Under the pieces are notes generated by a model. The model was not told where the DNA came from. It did no database searches and worked only from the letters and a program-made list of their open reading frames with translations. A program made the translations under genes and the position numbers. From SXRF01 sp964624555 (GTDB taxonomy: Bacteria; Pseudomonadota; Alphaproteobacteria; Rickettsiales; SXRF01): a stretch of 29,568 bases of DNA. The stretch lies in the NCBI GenBank assembly GCA_964624555.1, contig CAZUXB010000027.1, positions 1-29,568 of the forward strand, written 5' to 3'. Below are positions 14,883-22,084 of the stretch, one piece after another (positions within the stretch are counted from its first letter, which is position 1; every line of letters starts with the position of its first letter).

Positions 14883-16025
14883 ATGAAAACCTCCCTGTTT
14901 GATTTTGATTTGCCGCCACAGCGCATCGCCACCGAGCCGGCGCTGCCGCGTGATTCGGCACGGATGCTGGTGGTGGGTGATAAACTACAAGACAAAAAAA
15001 TTACCGATCTGCTTGAATTCCTGCGTCCCGGTGACGTGATGGTGTTTAATGATACCAAGGTGATACCTGCGCGGCTCATGGGCAGGCGCGGCGAAGCGAA
15101 GATTGAAGTGTTGTTGCATAAACTTCTCCCTCTCCCTTTGGGAGAGGGCGGGGTGAGGGCTAAACCAAATACAGAAAAAGCCCTCATCCTAACCTTCTCC
15201 CATAGGGAGAAGGGATTTATACATTGGCAGTGTTTTGCCAAACCGGCGAAGAAACTAAAAATAGGCGATAGCGTAAAATTCGCTGATGATTTTTCTGCCG
15301 AGGTGGTACAGAAATATGATGATGGCCAGATATTGCTGAAATTTGGAGATGAGGATTTTGCCACAAAACTGGAAAAATATGGGGTGATGCCGCTTCCGCC
15401 ATATATTGAAAAGGCAAGAGGTCATCCTGAACGAAGTGAAGGATCCCCATCGCTGGGAGATCCTTCGGCTTTGCCTCAGGATGACAGGATAAACTACCAG
15501 ACCGTTTATGCGCGGAGTGAAGGCTCGGTTGCCGCGCCAACTGCCGGTTTGCATTTTACCGAAGACCTGCTGGCCAAAATTGATAAGGCCGGAGTAAAAC
15601 GTGTGCATGTCACGCTGCATGTTGGTGGCGGAACGTTCCTGCCGGTGAAAGCGGACGATACAAAAGACCATGTGATGCACAGCGAATATGCCGTGGTTTC
15701 GGGGGAAGCGGCGGATATTATTAATTCAGCAAAAAGAGTGATAGCAGTGGGAACTACCAGCGTGCGTACGCTGGAATCAGCGAGTAATGCAAAAGGCATG
15801 GTTCAGGAATTTGCCGGGGAGACCGATATTTTTATCACGCCGGGTTATAAGTTCAAAGTGGTGGATGTGATGCTCACCAATTTCCACCTTCCTAAATCAA
15901 CTCTGTTCATGCTGGTGTCAGCGTTTAGTGGTTTGGAAAAAATGCAATCGGCATATGCCCACGCCATCGCGCACAATTACCGCTTTTATTCTTATGGGGA
16001 TGCATGCCTGTTATTTAGCGCTTAA
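14883..16025 (+). CDS. queA: S-adenosylmethionine:tRNA ribosyltransferase-isomerase QueA
   Basis: Builds epoxyqueuosine on tRNA by transferring the ribosyl part of SAM. Family segments include FDFDLPPQRIATEP, VMVFNDTKVIPARL, FAKPAKKLKIGD, YQTVYARSEGSVAAPTAGLHF and MLTNFHLPKSTLFMLVSAF. The protein has 380 residues, about 35 more than usual, because two palindromic repeats are inserted in frame: residues about 81-111 between VLLHK and WQCFAKPAK, and residues about 180-201 between PPYIEK and the DRINYQTVYA motif. Core motifs are intact, so it is probably active. AGG at 14870-14872 may be the ribosome binding site. tgt lies downstream, and the two act in the same pathway. The 3' end overlaps a convergent small gene by 11 bp. 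Confidence 0.95.
   Translation: MKTSLFDFDLPPQRIATEPALPRDSARMLVVGDKLQDKKITDLLEFLRPGDVMVFNDTKVIPARLMGRRGEAKIEVLLHKLLPLPLGEGGVRAKPNTEKALILTFSHREKGFIHWQCFAKPAKKLKIGDSVKFADDFSAEVVQKYDDGQILLKFGDEDFATKLEKYGVMPLPPYIEKARGHPERSEGSPSLGDPSALPQDDRINYQTVYARSEGSVAAPTAGLHFTEDLLAKIDKAGVKRVHVTLHVGGGTFLPVKADDTKDHVMHSEYAVVSGEAADIINSAKRVIAVGTTSVRTLESASNAKGMVQEFAGETDIFITPGYKFKVVDVMLTNFHLPKSTLFMLVSAFSGLEKMQSAYAHAIAHNYRFYSYGDACLLFSA
15123..15214. repeat. in-frame CCCTCTCCC-type palindrome inside queA
   Basis: Two small hairpins (CTCTCCC-TTT-GGGAGAG and CTTCTCCC-ATA-GGGAGAAG) flank an outer pairing (GTGAGGGCT with AGCCCTCAT-like sequence). It adds about 30 residues to QueA. A relative lies in recF at 26986-27066. 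Confidence 0.85.
15421..15485. repeat. in-frame GTCATCCTGA-type palindrome inside queA
   Basis: The left arm begins GTCATCCTGAACGAAGTGAA and the right arm ends with GCTTTGCCTCAGGATGAC; the arms meet around GGATC and GATCC. The reading frame is kept through the element. It belongs with the copy at the recF N-terminus (26725-26793). Confidence 0.88.
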
Positions 16026-16329
16026 CTGCACTACTTACAACAGGCGTACTTGCCGTAGTTGCGGCAGGAGGAGGTGAAACGGCACAAGAGTTATCCAGTG
16101 TAAAAGTCCTATATTCAGGAAATTTTCTCCTTACCATCGCTAATTCCCCATTTATCACATCCATTTCCTTTTGGGAGATTTTAGGCATACCAGCGGGATT
16201 TAACGGCCTTTGATTTATTTGATGTTTATCTTCTATATCTTTAAGAGCCGCGGCAACCGCAGGATGCGCTTTCATGAAAGCTTTATGTTTATTTTTCTCG
16301 CATGCCTGCCGCTCGTCAAGCTCTTCCAT
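16015..16329 (-). CDS. small protein of unknown function
   Basis: A 104-residue protein that I do not recognise. The first two thirds are charged and helical (MEELDERQACEKNKHKAFMK, then AAALKDIEDKHQ). The last 25 residues are a Pro/Ala/Ser/Thr-rich tail (SPPPAATTAS). There is no signal peptide or membrane segment. The start has a good ribosome binding site (AGGA, 7 bases upstream) and a -10-like TATAAT on the minus strand at 16365-16370, which supports a real gene. Convergent with queA, with an 11-bp overlap. Confidence 0.6.
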   Translation of the reverse strand: MEELDERQACEKNKHKAFMKAHPAVAAALKDIEDKHQINQRPLNPAGMPKISQKEMDVINGELAMVRRKFPEYRTFTLDNSCAVSPPPAATTASTPVVSSAVKR

Positions 16330-16364
16330 ATTTATTCCTGGTGACTTAAGTACTGTTAACTAAT

Positions 16365-16370
16365 ATTATA
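16365..16370 (-). promoter_or_regulatory. candidate -10 element of the 104-residue gene
   Basis: TATAAT on the minus strand, about 36 bp upstream of the ATG at 16329. No good -35 is seen; that position falls in the hairpin repeat. Confidence 0.4.
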
Positions 16371-16378
16371 ATAAACTG

Positions 16379-16480
16379 ACATAATGCTAACGCATTATGA
16401 CGCTCGCTACGCGGCGCAAAATCGGACTTTCGGTCTCGATTTTGATAGCAGATTAGGTTAAGAATAAACTAATCTGCTAT
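16379..16480. repeat. multi-hairpin repeat element, copy 2
   Basis: Plus-strand order: CATAATGC/GCATTATG, a GCTCGC/GCG arm, CAAAATCG/CGATTTTG and ATAGCAGATTAG/CTAATCTGCTAT. Compared with copy 1 (11234-11338, opposite orientation), the last stem has an A-T to G-C change on both sides, so pairing is kept. It fills the gap between the small unknown gene and tgt. Confidence 0.85.
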
Positions 16481-16524
16481 TTAGTAAAACATATTTTTGG
16501 AAAAAAACAAGAGTAAAAAATTAT

Positions 16525-17643
16525 ATGGCCTTTGGCATTAATATAGAACAAACAGATGGTTATGCGCGTACCGGGATTATTTCCACCGCGCATGGCGCTA
16601 TCCGCACACCCGCTTTTATGCCGGTTGGCACGGCGGCGACGGTAAAGGGAATGACCCCGGAAGCTGTTGCGCAGACGGGTGCGGACATACTGCTCGGCAA
16701 TACCTATCACCTGATGTTGCGCCCCACCGCGGAGCTGATTTACAAGTTGGGTGGTCTCCACAAATTCATGAACTGGAACAAGCCGATACTCACCGATTCT
16801 GGTGGTTTTCAGGTTATGTCGCTATCTAAGTTACGCAAGATCACCGAGCAGGCCGTTACCTTCCAATCGCACCTGGACGGCACTACTTACGAGCTTTCCC
16901 CGGAACGGGCGATGGAGATACAATATCTGCTCGGCAGCGATATAACTATGGTACTTGATGAATGTACGCCGTTTCCAGCCACGCAGGATGAAGCAGAAAA
17001 GTCGATGCAGCTTTCCATGCGTTGGGCGCAGCGTTCCAAAGATGCGTTCGTGAAGCGCGATGGTTATGGTTTGTTCGGCATTGTGCAGGGCAGCGTATTT
17101 CCTAAACTGCGCGAGGAATCGGCAGCGGCACTCAAGCAGATCGGGTTTGATGGTTACGCGGTGGGTGGTCTTGCCGTGGGTGAGGGGCAGGAGCTGATGT
17201 TCGAGGTATTGGATTACACCATGCCGCATTTGCCTGCTGATAAACCGCGCTATCTTATGGGTGTAGGCAAACCCGATGATATTATTGGTGCGGTGCAGCG
17301 CGGGGTGGATATGTTCGATTGTGTGATACCGACCCGCGCCGGGCGCTTTGCGCGTGCCTATACTGATGAGGGTGAAAAAAACATCCGCAATGCCAAATTT
17401 GCCGATGATCCGCGCCCGCTTATGGAAAGATGCCCATGTCCGGCCTGTAAGAATTATAGCCGGGCTTATCTGCACCATTTGTTCAAAGCCGAGGAGATGC
17501 TGGGGCCAATGCTGCTGACCTGGCATAACCTGACTTTTTACCAGCAATTGATGCAGGGGCTCCGGGGGGCGATAGCCACCGGTAAATTGACTGAATTCAG
17601 TGAAGATTTTTTAAGAATTTATTCTCGCGATGATGATAACTAA
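16525..17643 (+). CDS. tgt: queuine / preQ1 tRNA-guanine transglycosylase
   Basis: Exchanges G34 for preQ1 in tRNAs with GUN anticodons. Catalytic D91 (ILTDSGGFQVMSL) and nucleophile D265 (DMFDCVIPTR) are present. The zinc site is C303, C305, C308 and H334 (CPCPAC...TWH). GVGKPDDIIGAVQRGVDMFD is the typical approach to the nucleophile. The 372-residue length is normal for the bacterial enzyme. The ribosome binding site is weak (AAGAG). Queuosine-pathway partner of queA upstream, separated from it by the small minus-strand gene and a repeat. Confidence 0.97.
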   Translation: MAFGINIEQTDGYARTGIISTAHGAIRTPAFMPVGTAATVKGMTPEAVAQTGADILLGNTYHLMLRPTAELIYKLGGLHKFMNWNKPILTDSGGFQVMSLSKLRKITEQAVTFQSHLDGTTYELSPERAMEIQYLLGSDITMVLDECTPFPATQDEAEKSMQLSMRWAQRSKDAFVKRDGYGLFGIVQGSVFPKLREESAAALKQIGFDGYAVGGLAVGEGQELMFEVLDYTMPHLPADKPRYLMGVGKPDDIIGAVQRGVDMFDCVIPTRAGRFARAYTDEGEKNIRNAKFADDPRPLMERCPCPACKNYSRAYLHHLFKAEEMLGPMLLTWHNLTFYQQLMQGLRGAIATGKLTEFSEDFLRIYSRDDDN

Positions 17644-17668
17644 TTGTTTTATAACAATATTATTTTTT
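17643..17668 (+). terminator. weak AT-rich terminator-like hairpin after tgt
   Basis: ATTGTT-TTAT-AACAAT followed by TATTATTTTTT. The stem is short and AT-rich, so its strength is doubtful. Confidence 0.35.
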
Positions 17669-17715
17669 GTTAATTTCACATATCCGTAACAATTGTTTCT
17701 ATCGCAAATTATATC

Positions 17716-17744
17716 TTAACAAAACTGTAACATTCGGCTATATT
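17716..17744 (+). promoter_or_regulatory. sigma70-type promoter of the unknown 160-residue gene
   Basis: TTAACA at 17716-17721 and TATATT at 17739-17744 with exact 17-bp spacing, about 50 bp upstream of the ATG at 17796. Confidence 0.55.
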
Positions 17745-17795
17745 TAAACATGCTAAAGTCAAAGCCATAGTTAATTTATTAAAGAAAGTGTGTTT

Positions 17796-18278
17796 ATGGC
17801 CAATGATGATAAAAATGCGGCAGAAGTTATACGTTTCCATGAAATAATGGGCAGTATTGTTCAGTTTCGTGAGTCCCATAATTTTGAAATGATGTCTAGA
17901 TCCTTTAGAAATGGTGATTTGCCGGAAGCGGCCAAATTATTGAAGGAGCTAGATAAAAATACTGTTGATAGAATAGAACAAAATGATCGAAAAGCAATGT
18001 ATAATGCTTTTGATGTGAGGGTTCAGGTGCTGGAAACAGGTATGGTTGCAGTTCCCAGTTCAGCTACAGAAGGTAATAAGGCTATTATTGAAAAAATTAA
18101 AGAGGCAATGCAAACTCTGGGCGAATCTTTAAAAAGGACAGGACACGGTCAACCAAAGAGGCGTGATAGCGGTGACAAACAATCATCACTCGATAATGCC
18201 GACCATTTTGGATTAGCTCCTCTAACAACACCTGTTACCAGCGCTGCTAATATAGGTACTGGAAAACCTATGGCTTAG
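17796..18278 (+). CDS. protein of unknown function
   Basis: A 160-residue soluble protein that I do not recognise. It has a helical, charged N-terminal two thirds (AAEVIRFHEIMGSIVQFRES, LPEAAKLLKELDKNTVDRIE) and a polar, Ser/Thr/Pro-rich C-terminus after about residue 110. There is no signal peptide, membrane segment or known motif. I prefer ATG at 17796 over GTG at 17790. It has its own good promoter, is AT-rich, and is followed by the 271-bp palindrome, so it is probably a single-gene unit. Its composition resembles that of the PIN-like gene and the 104-residue gene, both also next to repeats. Confidence 0.6.
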   Translation: MANDDKNAAEVIRFHEIMGSIVQFRESHNFEMMSRSFRNGDLPEAAKLLKELDKNTVDRIEQNDRKAMYNAFDVRVQVLETGMVAVPSSATEGNKAIIEKIKEAMQTLGESLKRTGHGQPKRRDSGDKQSSLDNADHFGLAPLTTPVTSAANIGTGKPMA

Positions 18279-18312
18279 GTAATTGCTTGTGATAGTGTTT
18301 TGCGCTATTGCG

Positions 18313-18583
18313 AGGACGTGTCGACTCCCGATTTTCAATTTTTCGCAGCAGGATATTTTTTTTGCCTGCCAGGCAAAGCCCGCCGCGCATAGTTTACGCT
18401 ACGAGCAAGGGCTTTAACACCGCAGGCAGGAAAATATACGCTGCCCTTGCGGGTTCGGCAAAAAAGCCTTATTACTGCGTCAGGCTGCTTGTCCGTAGAA
18501 CCACTACGACCCGCGCAGCCTTCCTATTACTAAGGCTTTTTTGCTACGAACGAAAAAAGGAAAATCGGGAGTCGACACGTCCT
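18313..18583. repeat. 271-bp nested palindrome
   Basis: Perfect 23-bp terminal inverted repeats (18313-18335 and 18561-18583; AGGACGTGTCGACTCCCG and complement). Inside are two separate palindromes: one with CCTGCC/GGCAGG enclosing AAAGCCC/GGGCTTT, and one with a 12-bp perfect stem AAAAAAGCCTTA (18460-18471) / TAAGGCTTTTTT (18531-18542) enclosing AGGCTGC/GCAGCCT and CGTAG/CTACG. As a single strand it would fold into a branched structure. No open frame inside looks like a protein. It accounts for most of the 310-bp gap between 18279 and 18588. Confidence 0.88.
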
Positions 18584-18588
18584 AGACC

Positions 18589-19617
18589 ATGAGAAATAAA
18601 AAATTCCTGAAATATTTTTTCATAGTTATTATAGCGTGTGGCCTTGCCATAAGCACAATTCCATGGAAAATCTTGCTGGAGGGAAAACTTAAAAGCCAGC
18701 TTGCCGCTCGTGGAATGGCGGAACTGCAATTTCATATTGCCTCCATTGGACTTCATGAAATAGTTTTTAGCGATATTGATTTCCAGCAGGTAAAACTACC
18801 TTCGCTTTCCATAAGCTACAGTCCGTTGGATATTATTTTCGGCGGCCTGCATGAGATTAAGGCCGGGGAAGTTAATATTAAAACTGGCAATGTCGACGTT
18901 GCCCTTGCCGGTATTAATGCCAGCCTTGTTTCGCAAACATGGAAAATAGAGAAGATAAATATCTCCGGTTCGCCAGTCGCCATTCCGCCACTGTCGGCCA
19001 AAGGCATGGTGAAATATAGCGGTGGTAAATTTGATCTGTCCGGCACGGTTGCCAGCGATGACAAAAAAACCAGGCTGGTCTTTAATTTTGATTCCACTAT
19101 TTTACAGATAAAGGAAGCGGCTGTGCCGTGGAGTGATGGTATGCTCTCCACCAGCGATGTTTCTATTCCTATAAACTCGGATAAACCTGTTGCGATAAAT
19201 CTCGGTGTAAAACAGGTTTCGCTGAATTCTCTGCTTTCTGCCGCCACCAGCAACCGCGCCACGGCAACTGGTGTGGTATCGGGTACTGTGCCGGTAATTG
19301 TGAACCGTGACGGCACCTTCATTGTTAAAAAAGGTAACCTCAAGGCTGAAAATGCGGGAAGCATAAAACTCGCGCCTGATGTGATACCCAGCGATCAGGA
19401 GCAGGTGGCGTTGGTGCGTGAGGTGCTTAAGGATTTCCATTACTCGGTGTTTTCCATGGGCATTGAAAGTGCCGATAATAAACAATTGGTAATGTTGCTG
19501 TCACTGGAGGGTAATAATCCTGATGTATATAATGGCAGGGTGGTAAAATTAAACGTGCATCTTAGCGGTGATGTGATAGAGCTTATAACGCAAAGTTTGA
19601 ATATTTTGGGTAAGTGA
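18589..19617 (+). CDS. compact YdbH-like AsmA-family envelope protein
   Basis: 342 residues: an N-terminal membrane anchor (FLKYFFIVIIACGLAIST) and then a periplasmic, strand-rich region without Cys. The C-terminal part (DFHYSVFSMGIESADNKQLV, LEGNNPD, GRVVKLNVHLSGDV) resembles the C-terminus of YdbH, an AsmA-like protein that with YnbE is implicated in phospholipid movement to the outer membrane. The identification rests mainly on the next two genes, which look like YnbE and YdbL in the E. coli order. E. coli YdbH is about 880 residues, so this is a much shortened version. The ATG lies 5 bp after the 271-bp palindrome and has no ribosome binding site. Confidence 0.75.
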   Translation: MRNKKFLKYFFIVIIACGLAISTIPWKILLEGKLKSQLAARGMAELQFHIASIGLHEIVFSDIDFQQVKLPSLSISYSPLDIIFGGLHEIKAGEVNIKTGNVDVALAGINASLVSQTWKIEKINISGSPVAIPPLSAKGMVKYSGGKFDLSGTVASDDKKTRLVFNFDSTILQIKEAAVPWSDGMLSTSDVSIPINSDKPVAINLGVKQVSLNSLLSAATSNRATATGVVSGTVPVIVNRDGTFIVKKGNLKAENAGSIKLAPDVIPSDQEQVALVREVLKDFHYSVFSMGIESADNKQLVMLLSLEGNNPDVYNGRVVKLNVHLSGDVIELITQSLNILGK

Positions 19618-19629
19618 TCAGGAGAGAAA

Positions 19630-19803
19630 ATGCCAAATAAAAGTTATTATCTGTTGCTATTACCGCTTATTGCCGCCTGTTCGCCGACCGTGAAGGTGGA
19701 AGCGCCGGACAAGCCGATCGAGATAAACCTCAACGTCAATGTCAAACTTGAGATACAGAAAGACGTTAAGGATGCCATCGCCAAGAACAAAGATATTTTC
19801 TAG
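19630..19803 (+). CDS. YnbE-like lipoprotein
   Basis: A 57-residue outer-membrane lipoprotein: MPNKSYYLLLLPLIAAC with a lipobox (LIAAC, lipidated C17), then SPTVKVEAPDKPIEINLNVN and VKLEIQKDVKDAI. The KPIEINLNVNVKLEI strand is the hallmark of YnbE, which in E. coli extends the beta-sheet of YdbH to the outer membrane. GGAGAG just before the ATG is a good ribosome binding site. It lies 12 bp after the YdbH-like gene and 10 bp before the YdbL-like gene, so the three form an operon. Confidence 0.85.
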   Translation: MPNKSYYLLLLPLIAACSPTVKVEAPDKPIEINLNVNVKLEIQKDVKDAIAKNKDIF

Positions 19804-19813
19804 GGAGATATTC

Positions 19814-20086
19814 ATGAAAACAAAAGCTCTTATCGTATTAGCCGCCCTGACTATTGCTACCCCGGCATTTGCGCTGGACCTGCAGTCGGCGCGCAGCAGC
19901 GGTGCAGTTGTTGAACAGCCGAGCGGTTATATAAAGGCTGCGAAATCATCGCCGGAAGTGGATAGCTTGGTTGCCGATGTCAATGCCAAGCGCAAAGCCC
20001 AATATGAGCAGATAGCGAAAAAGAATGGTGGCACGGTTGAAGCGGTTGCCGCTGCTGCTGCTCAGGAAATTGCCAAAAAACACTAG
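19814..20086 (+). CDS. YdbL-like periplasmic protein (DUF1318)
   Basis: 90 residues with a clear signal peptide (MKTKALIVLAALTIATPAFA). The mature part (LDLQSARSSGAVVEQPSGYI, then VDSLVADVNAKRKAQYEQIA) matches the DUF1318/YdbL family, thought to modulate the YdbH-YnbE bridge. The open frame extends upstream, but GGGAG at 19803-19807 and the signal peptide fix the start at 19814. Last gene of the operon, ending 8 bp from the convergent prephenate dehydratase gene. Confidence 0.85.
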   Translation: MKTKALIVLAALTIATPAFALDLQSARSSGAVVEQPSGYIKAAKSSPEVDSLVADVNAKRKAQYEQIAKKNGGTVEAVAAAAAQEIAKKH

Positions 20087-20094
20087 GAAAAACG

Positions 20095-20961
20095 CTAAGA
20101 GAAGCGATCCTTATCGGCCAGGTAAATGCCGAGGATGGTAACTTTTTTGCAGAAAAAACCTAGTTCTTCCAGTGCGCCCTGAACGTTTTTCTCGTGTGGG
20201 TGGCCTTCAAAGGTAAGGAAAAATTGTGCAGCATCGCGCCTTGCCCCGCCGGGAATATAACTTTCGAGCTTTACGATATTTACATTCTGGGTAGCAAACC
20301 CCCCTAGAGATTTATACAGTGACGCGGGCATATTGCGGACAGTGAAAAGCAATGTGGTAAGCACACGGCCATCTTCTGGTTTGATATCGACCGGTTCACG
20401 GGCAATTAAAATAAAAACCGTTACATTATCATCTGCATCCTGTAAATGTTCCCGCAATATATTAAGGCCGTATAGTTCAGCGGCAAGCGGCGAGGCTATG
20501 GCTGCTTTGGTAACATCATTCCATTTGGCAATATCAGCGGCAGCTTGTGCGGTGTTGGAGTAGGTGTTGGTCGTAACTTTCAGTTCGCGCAAATGTTCAC
20601 GGCATTGCATCAGCGCCTGCGGATGCGAGTAAACATCTTTGATAGTTTCAAGCGTTGCACCTTTCGTTGCTACCAGTACATGCTCAATATGCTGGAAATA
20701 TTCGCCGACAATATGCAGCTTGGTTTTTGGTAATAAATTATGGATCTCGGCAACTCGGCCAGCTTGTGAATTTTCGATTGGTATCATACCGAGGGCTGCT
20801 TTGCCATTAGCCACGGCCTCAAATACATCTTCAAATGACGGGCAGGGTAGCGTCTGCATGTAAGGGCATTTCTGTCGGCAGGCGAGATCGGCATTTGCGC
20901 CTTCAACACCCATAAAAGCGATAGTATTTTCAGGATCAGTGGTTATTGCACGGTTAGGCAT
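20095..20961 (-). CDS. pheA: prephenate dehydratase
   Basis: Converts prephenate to phenylpyruvate for phenylalanine synthesis. 288 residues: a catalytic PDT domain (IAFMGVEGANADLACRQ, LGMIPIENSQAGRVAEIHNLL, VYSHPQALMQC, AAIASPLAAELYGL) and a C-terminal ACT regulatory domain (SLYKSLGGFATQNVNIVKLE, SYIPGG, FFLTFEGHP) of the alphaproteobacterial type. No chorismate mutase domain is fused. The conserved TRF motif near the end of the catalytic domain reads TVF here (DDNVTVFILIARE), which is unusual. AAGGA about 9 bases upstream supports the start. Confidence 0.92.
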   Translation of the reverse strand: MPNRAITTDPENTIAFMGVEGANADLACRQKCPYMQTLPCPSFEDVFEAVANGKAALGMIPIENSQAGRVAEIHNLLPKTKLHIVGEYFQHIEHVLVATKGATLETIKDVYSHPQALMQCREHLRELKVTTNTYSNTAQAAADIAKWNDVTKAAIASPLAAELYGLNILREHLQDADDNVTVFILIAREPVDIKPEDGRVLTTLLFTVRNMPASLYKSLGGFATQNVNIVKLESYIPGGARRDAAQFFLTFEGHPHEKNVQGALEELGFFCKKVTILGIYLADKDRFS

Positions 20962-21026
20962 GACTATATTTCCTTTTACTTAATGGCATTAACAAATATC
21001 AGGAATATAGCAGATTGCAATGCTTG

Positions 21027-21809
21027 TTAATTCAGTTCTTCCGACATTTTATCAAGGAATACCTTGGTAACTGGTGCAGGTTCAGAGTCATGGCAGAAGC
21101 TGGAAAGATCGGATAAGGTAAGGTACCATTTGATATCAGATGACAATGTGTTGTCGGTTGGGTGTACATTATCTATTATTCTTGTGGTTTTTACACCAAA
21201 ACTATTGGCAACCATCCGCCAGTTCCTTGCCATAGGATAAGGCGATTTTACGAACACATAGTGGATATTAGAGCTGGTTATCAATTTATACAGCTCTTTG
21301 TATAGCCCGTGTATTATACCTTCTTCGCCGCTGTCTTCCATGACCGCAAAACGTGATACCTCTGCATGGCGAAGCTTATCAAGATTCAAGTCAGGGAATA
21401 ATTCGCGAAGTTTAAAATTATCACTTTCCATAGGCAGTGCCCACTGTTCATCAGGTTCGCGCACTATAAGGCGGCAGCCGCCAAGGCAGAGGTTACCCCT
21501 GCGTGCTACTATGATATAGCTGAGCCTGTCGTAGTGGTCTTCGCCCCAGTTATAGTCATTAGTCTTAAAGGTTTTATCATACATAGCTTTGCGCAGGAGG
21601 TAATACTGGTGCAGGATGCCGGGGTCTTCAGTAAGTTCATAAGTAACCGGGATATTCTTATCGTAGGGTTTAACTATCCTGTTGGTTATAGCTGACTGGA
21701 GTACATCAAAAAATATTTTTGGCTCGGTTGTACCTACAGGTGAGGAATCACCATGCGATTTATTTGCTAAATCGTTAACATTATCTTCATGCGCTATTGG
21801 CTCAGACAT
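21027..21809 (-). CDS. LuxI-like GNAT acyltransferase
   Basis: About 260 residues with the layout of acyl-homoserine-lactone / N-acyl amino acid synthases: YYLLRKAMYDKTFKTNDYNW (RxxxY...W-like N-terminal region), LCLGGCRLIV, LRELFPDL, LRHAEVSRFAVMEDS (the conserved E-x-SR-x-AV motif) and a GNAT-fold C-terminus. The product could be an acyl-homoserine lactone or another N-acyl compound; no LuxR-type receptor gene is nearby. I chose the ATG at 21809 because GGAG sits 8 bases upstream; the frame is open to 21818. The C-terminal 35 residues are extra. Family moderately sure, product not. Confidence 0.65.
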   Translation of the reverse strand: MSEPIAHEDNVNDLANKSHGDSSPVGTTEPKIFFDVLQSAITNRIVKPYDKNIPVTYELTEDPGILHQYYLLRKAMYDKTFKTNDYNWGEDHYDRLSYIIVARRGNLCLGGCRLIVREPDEQWALPMESDNFKLRELFPDLNLDKLRHAEVSRFAVMEDSGEEGIIHGLYKELYKLITSSNIHYVFVKSPYPMARNWRMVANSFGVKTTRIIDNVHPTDNTLSSDIKWYLTLSDLSSFCHDSEPAPVTKVFLDKMSEELN

Positions 21810-21860
21810 AACCACCACTCCACAATTCTGTTGTTAACAGATGTAAGATTAAAGTTAACT

Positions 21861-21889
21861 AAATATTAGAAATTATTAATTGGTGTCAA
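21861..21889 (-). promoter_or_regulatory. promoter of the LuxI-like gene
   Basis: On the minus strand, TTGACA (plus-strand 21884-21889) and ATATTT (21861-21866) with 17-bp spacing, about 50 bp upstream of the ATG. The -35 is a perfect consensus. Confidence 0.6.
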
Positions 21890-21962
21890 GCATGTAATCC
21901 TAAGTAAATATTCAATCCGTACCATATTATTACTTTGCGGCTCTGTGGATGTCACTACCAAT

Positions 21963-21982
21963 ATTATGATTTATATCATAAT
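21963..21982. promoter_or_regulatory. FNR-type dyad
   Basis: ATTATGAT-TTAT-ATCATAAT is a perfect 8-bp dyad containing TGAT-N4-ATCA, close to the FNR/FixK consensus TTGAT-N4-ATCAA. It lies about 95 bp upstream of the predicted -10 of the LuxI-like gene. The rest of the 275-bp gap is AT-rich without other clear structure. Confidence 0.35.
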
Positions 21983-22084
21983 TATTACAGATGTGACAAT
22001 TTAGACACAATCTGAATATTTTTTTTTAAATATTTTGGATTATTTTTATGTGAGAAATTCAAATCAAATTATGAAAAAAATGGG

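Noticed and set aside
16379..16480. CRISPR array
   Set aside because: Repeated short stems are hairpin arms of one element, not direct repeats with unique spacers.
18308..18592. Open frame through the 271-bp palindrome
   Set aside because: Its codons follow the inverted-repeat structure; basic, low-complexity translation without a ribosome binding site.
21940..21955. CRP-like site in CTCTGTGGATGTCACT
   Set aside because: The half-sites TGTG and TCAC are too close for a CRP site.
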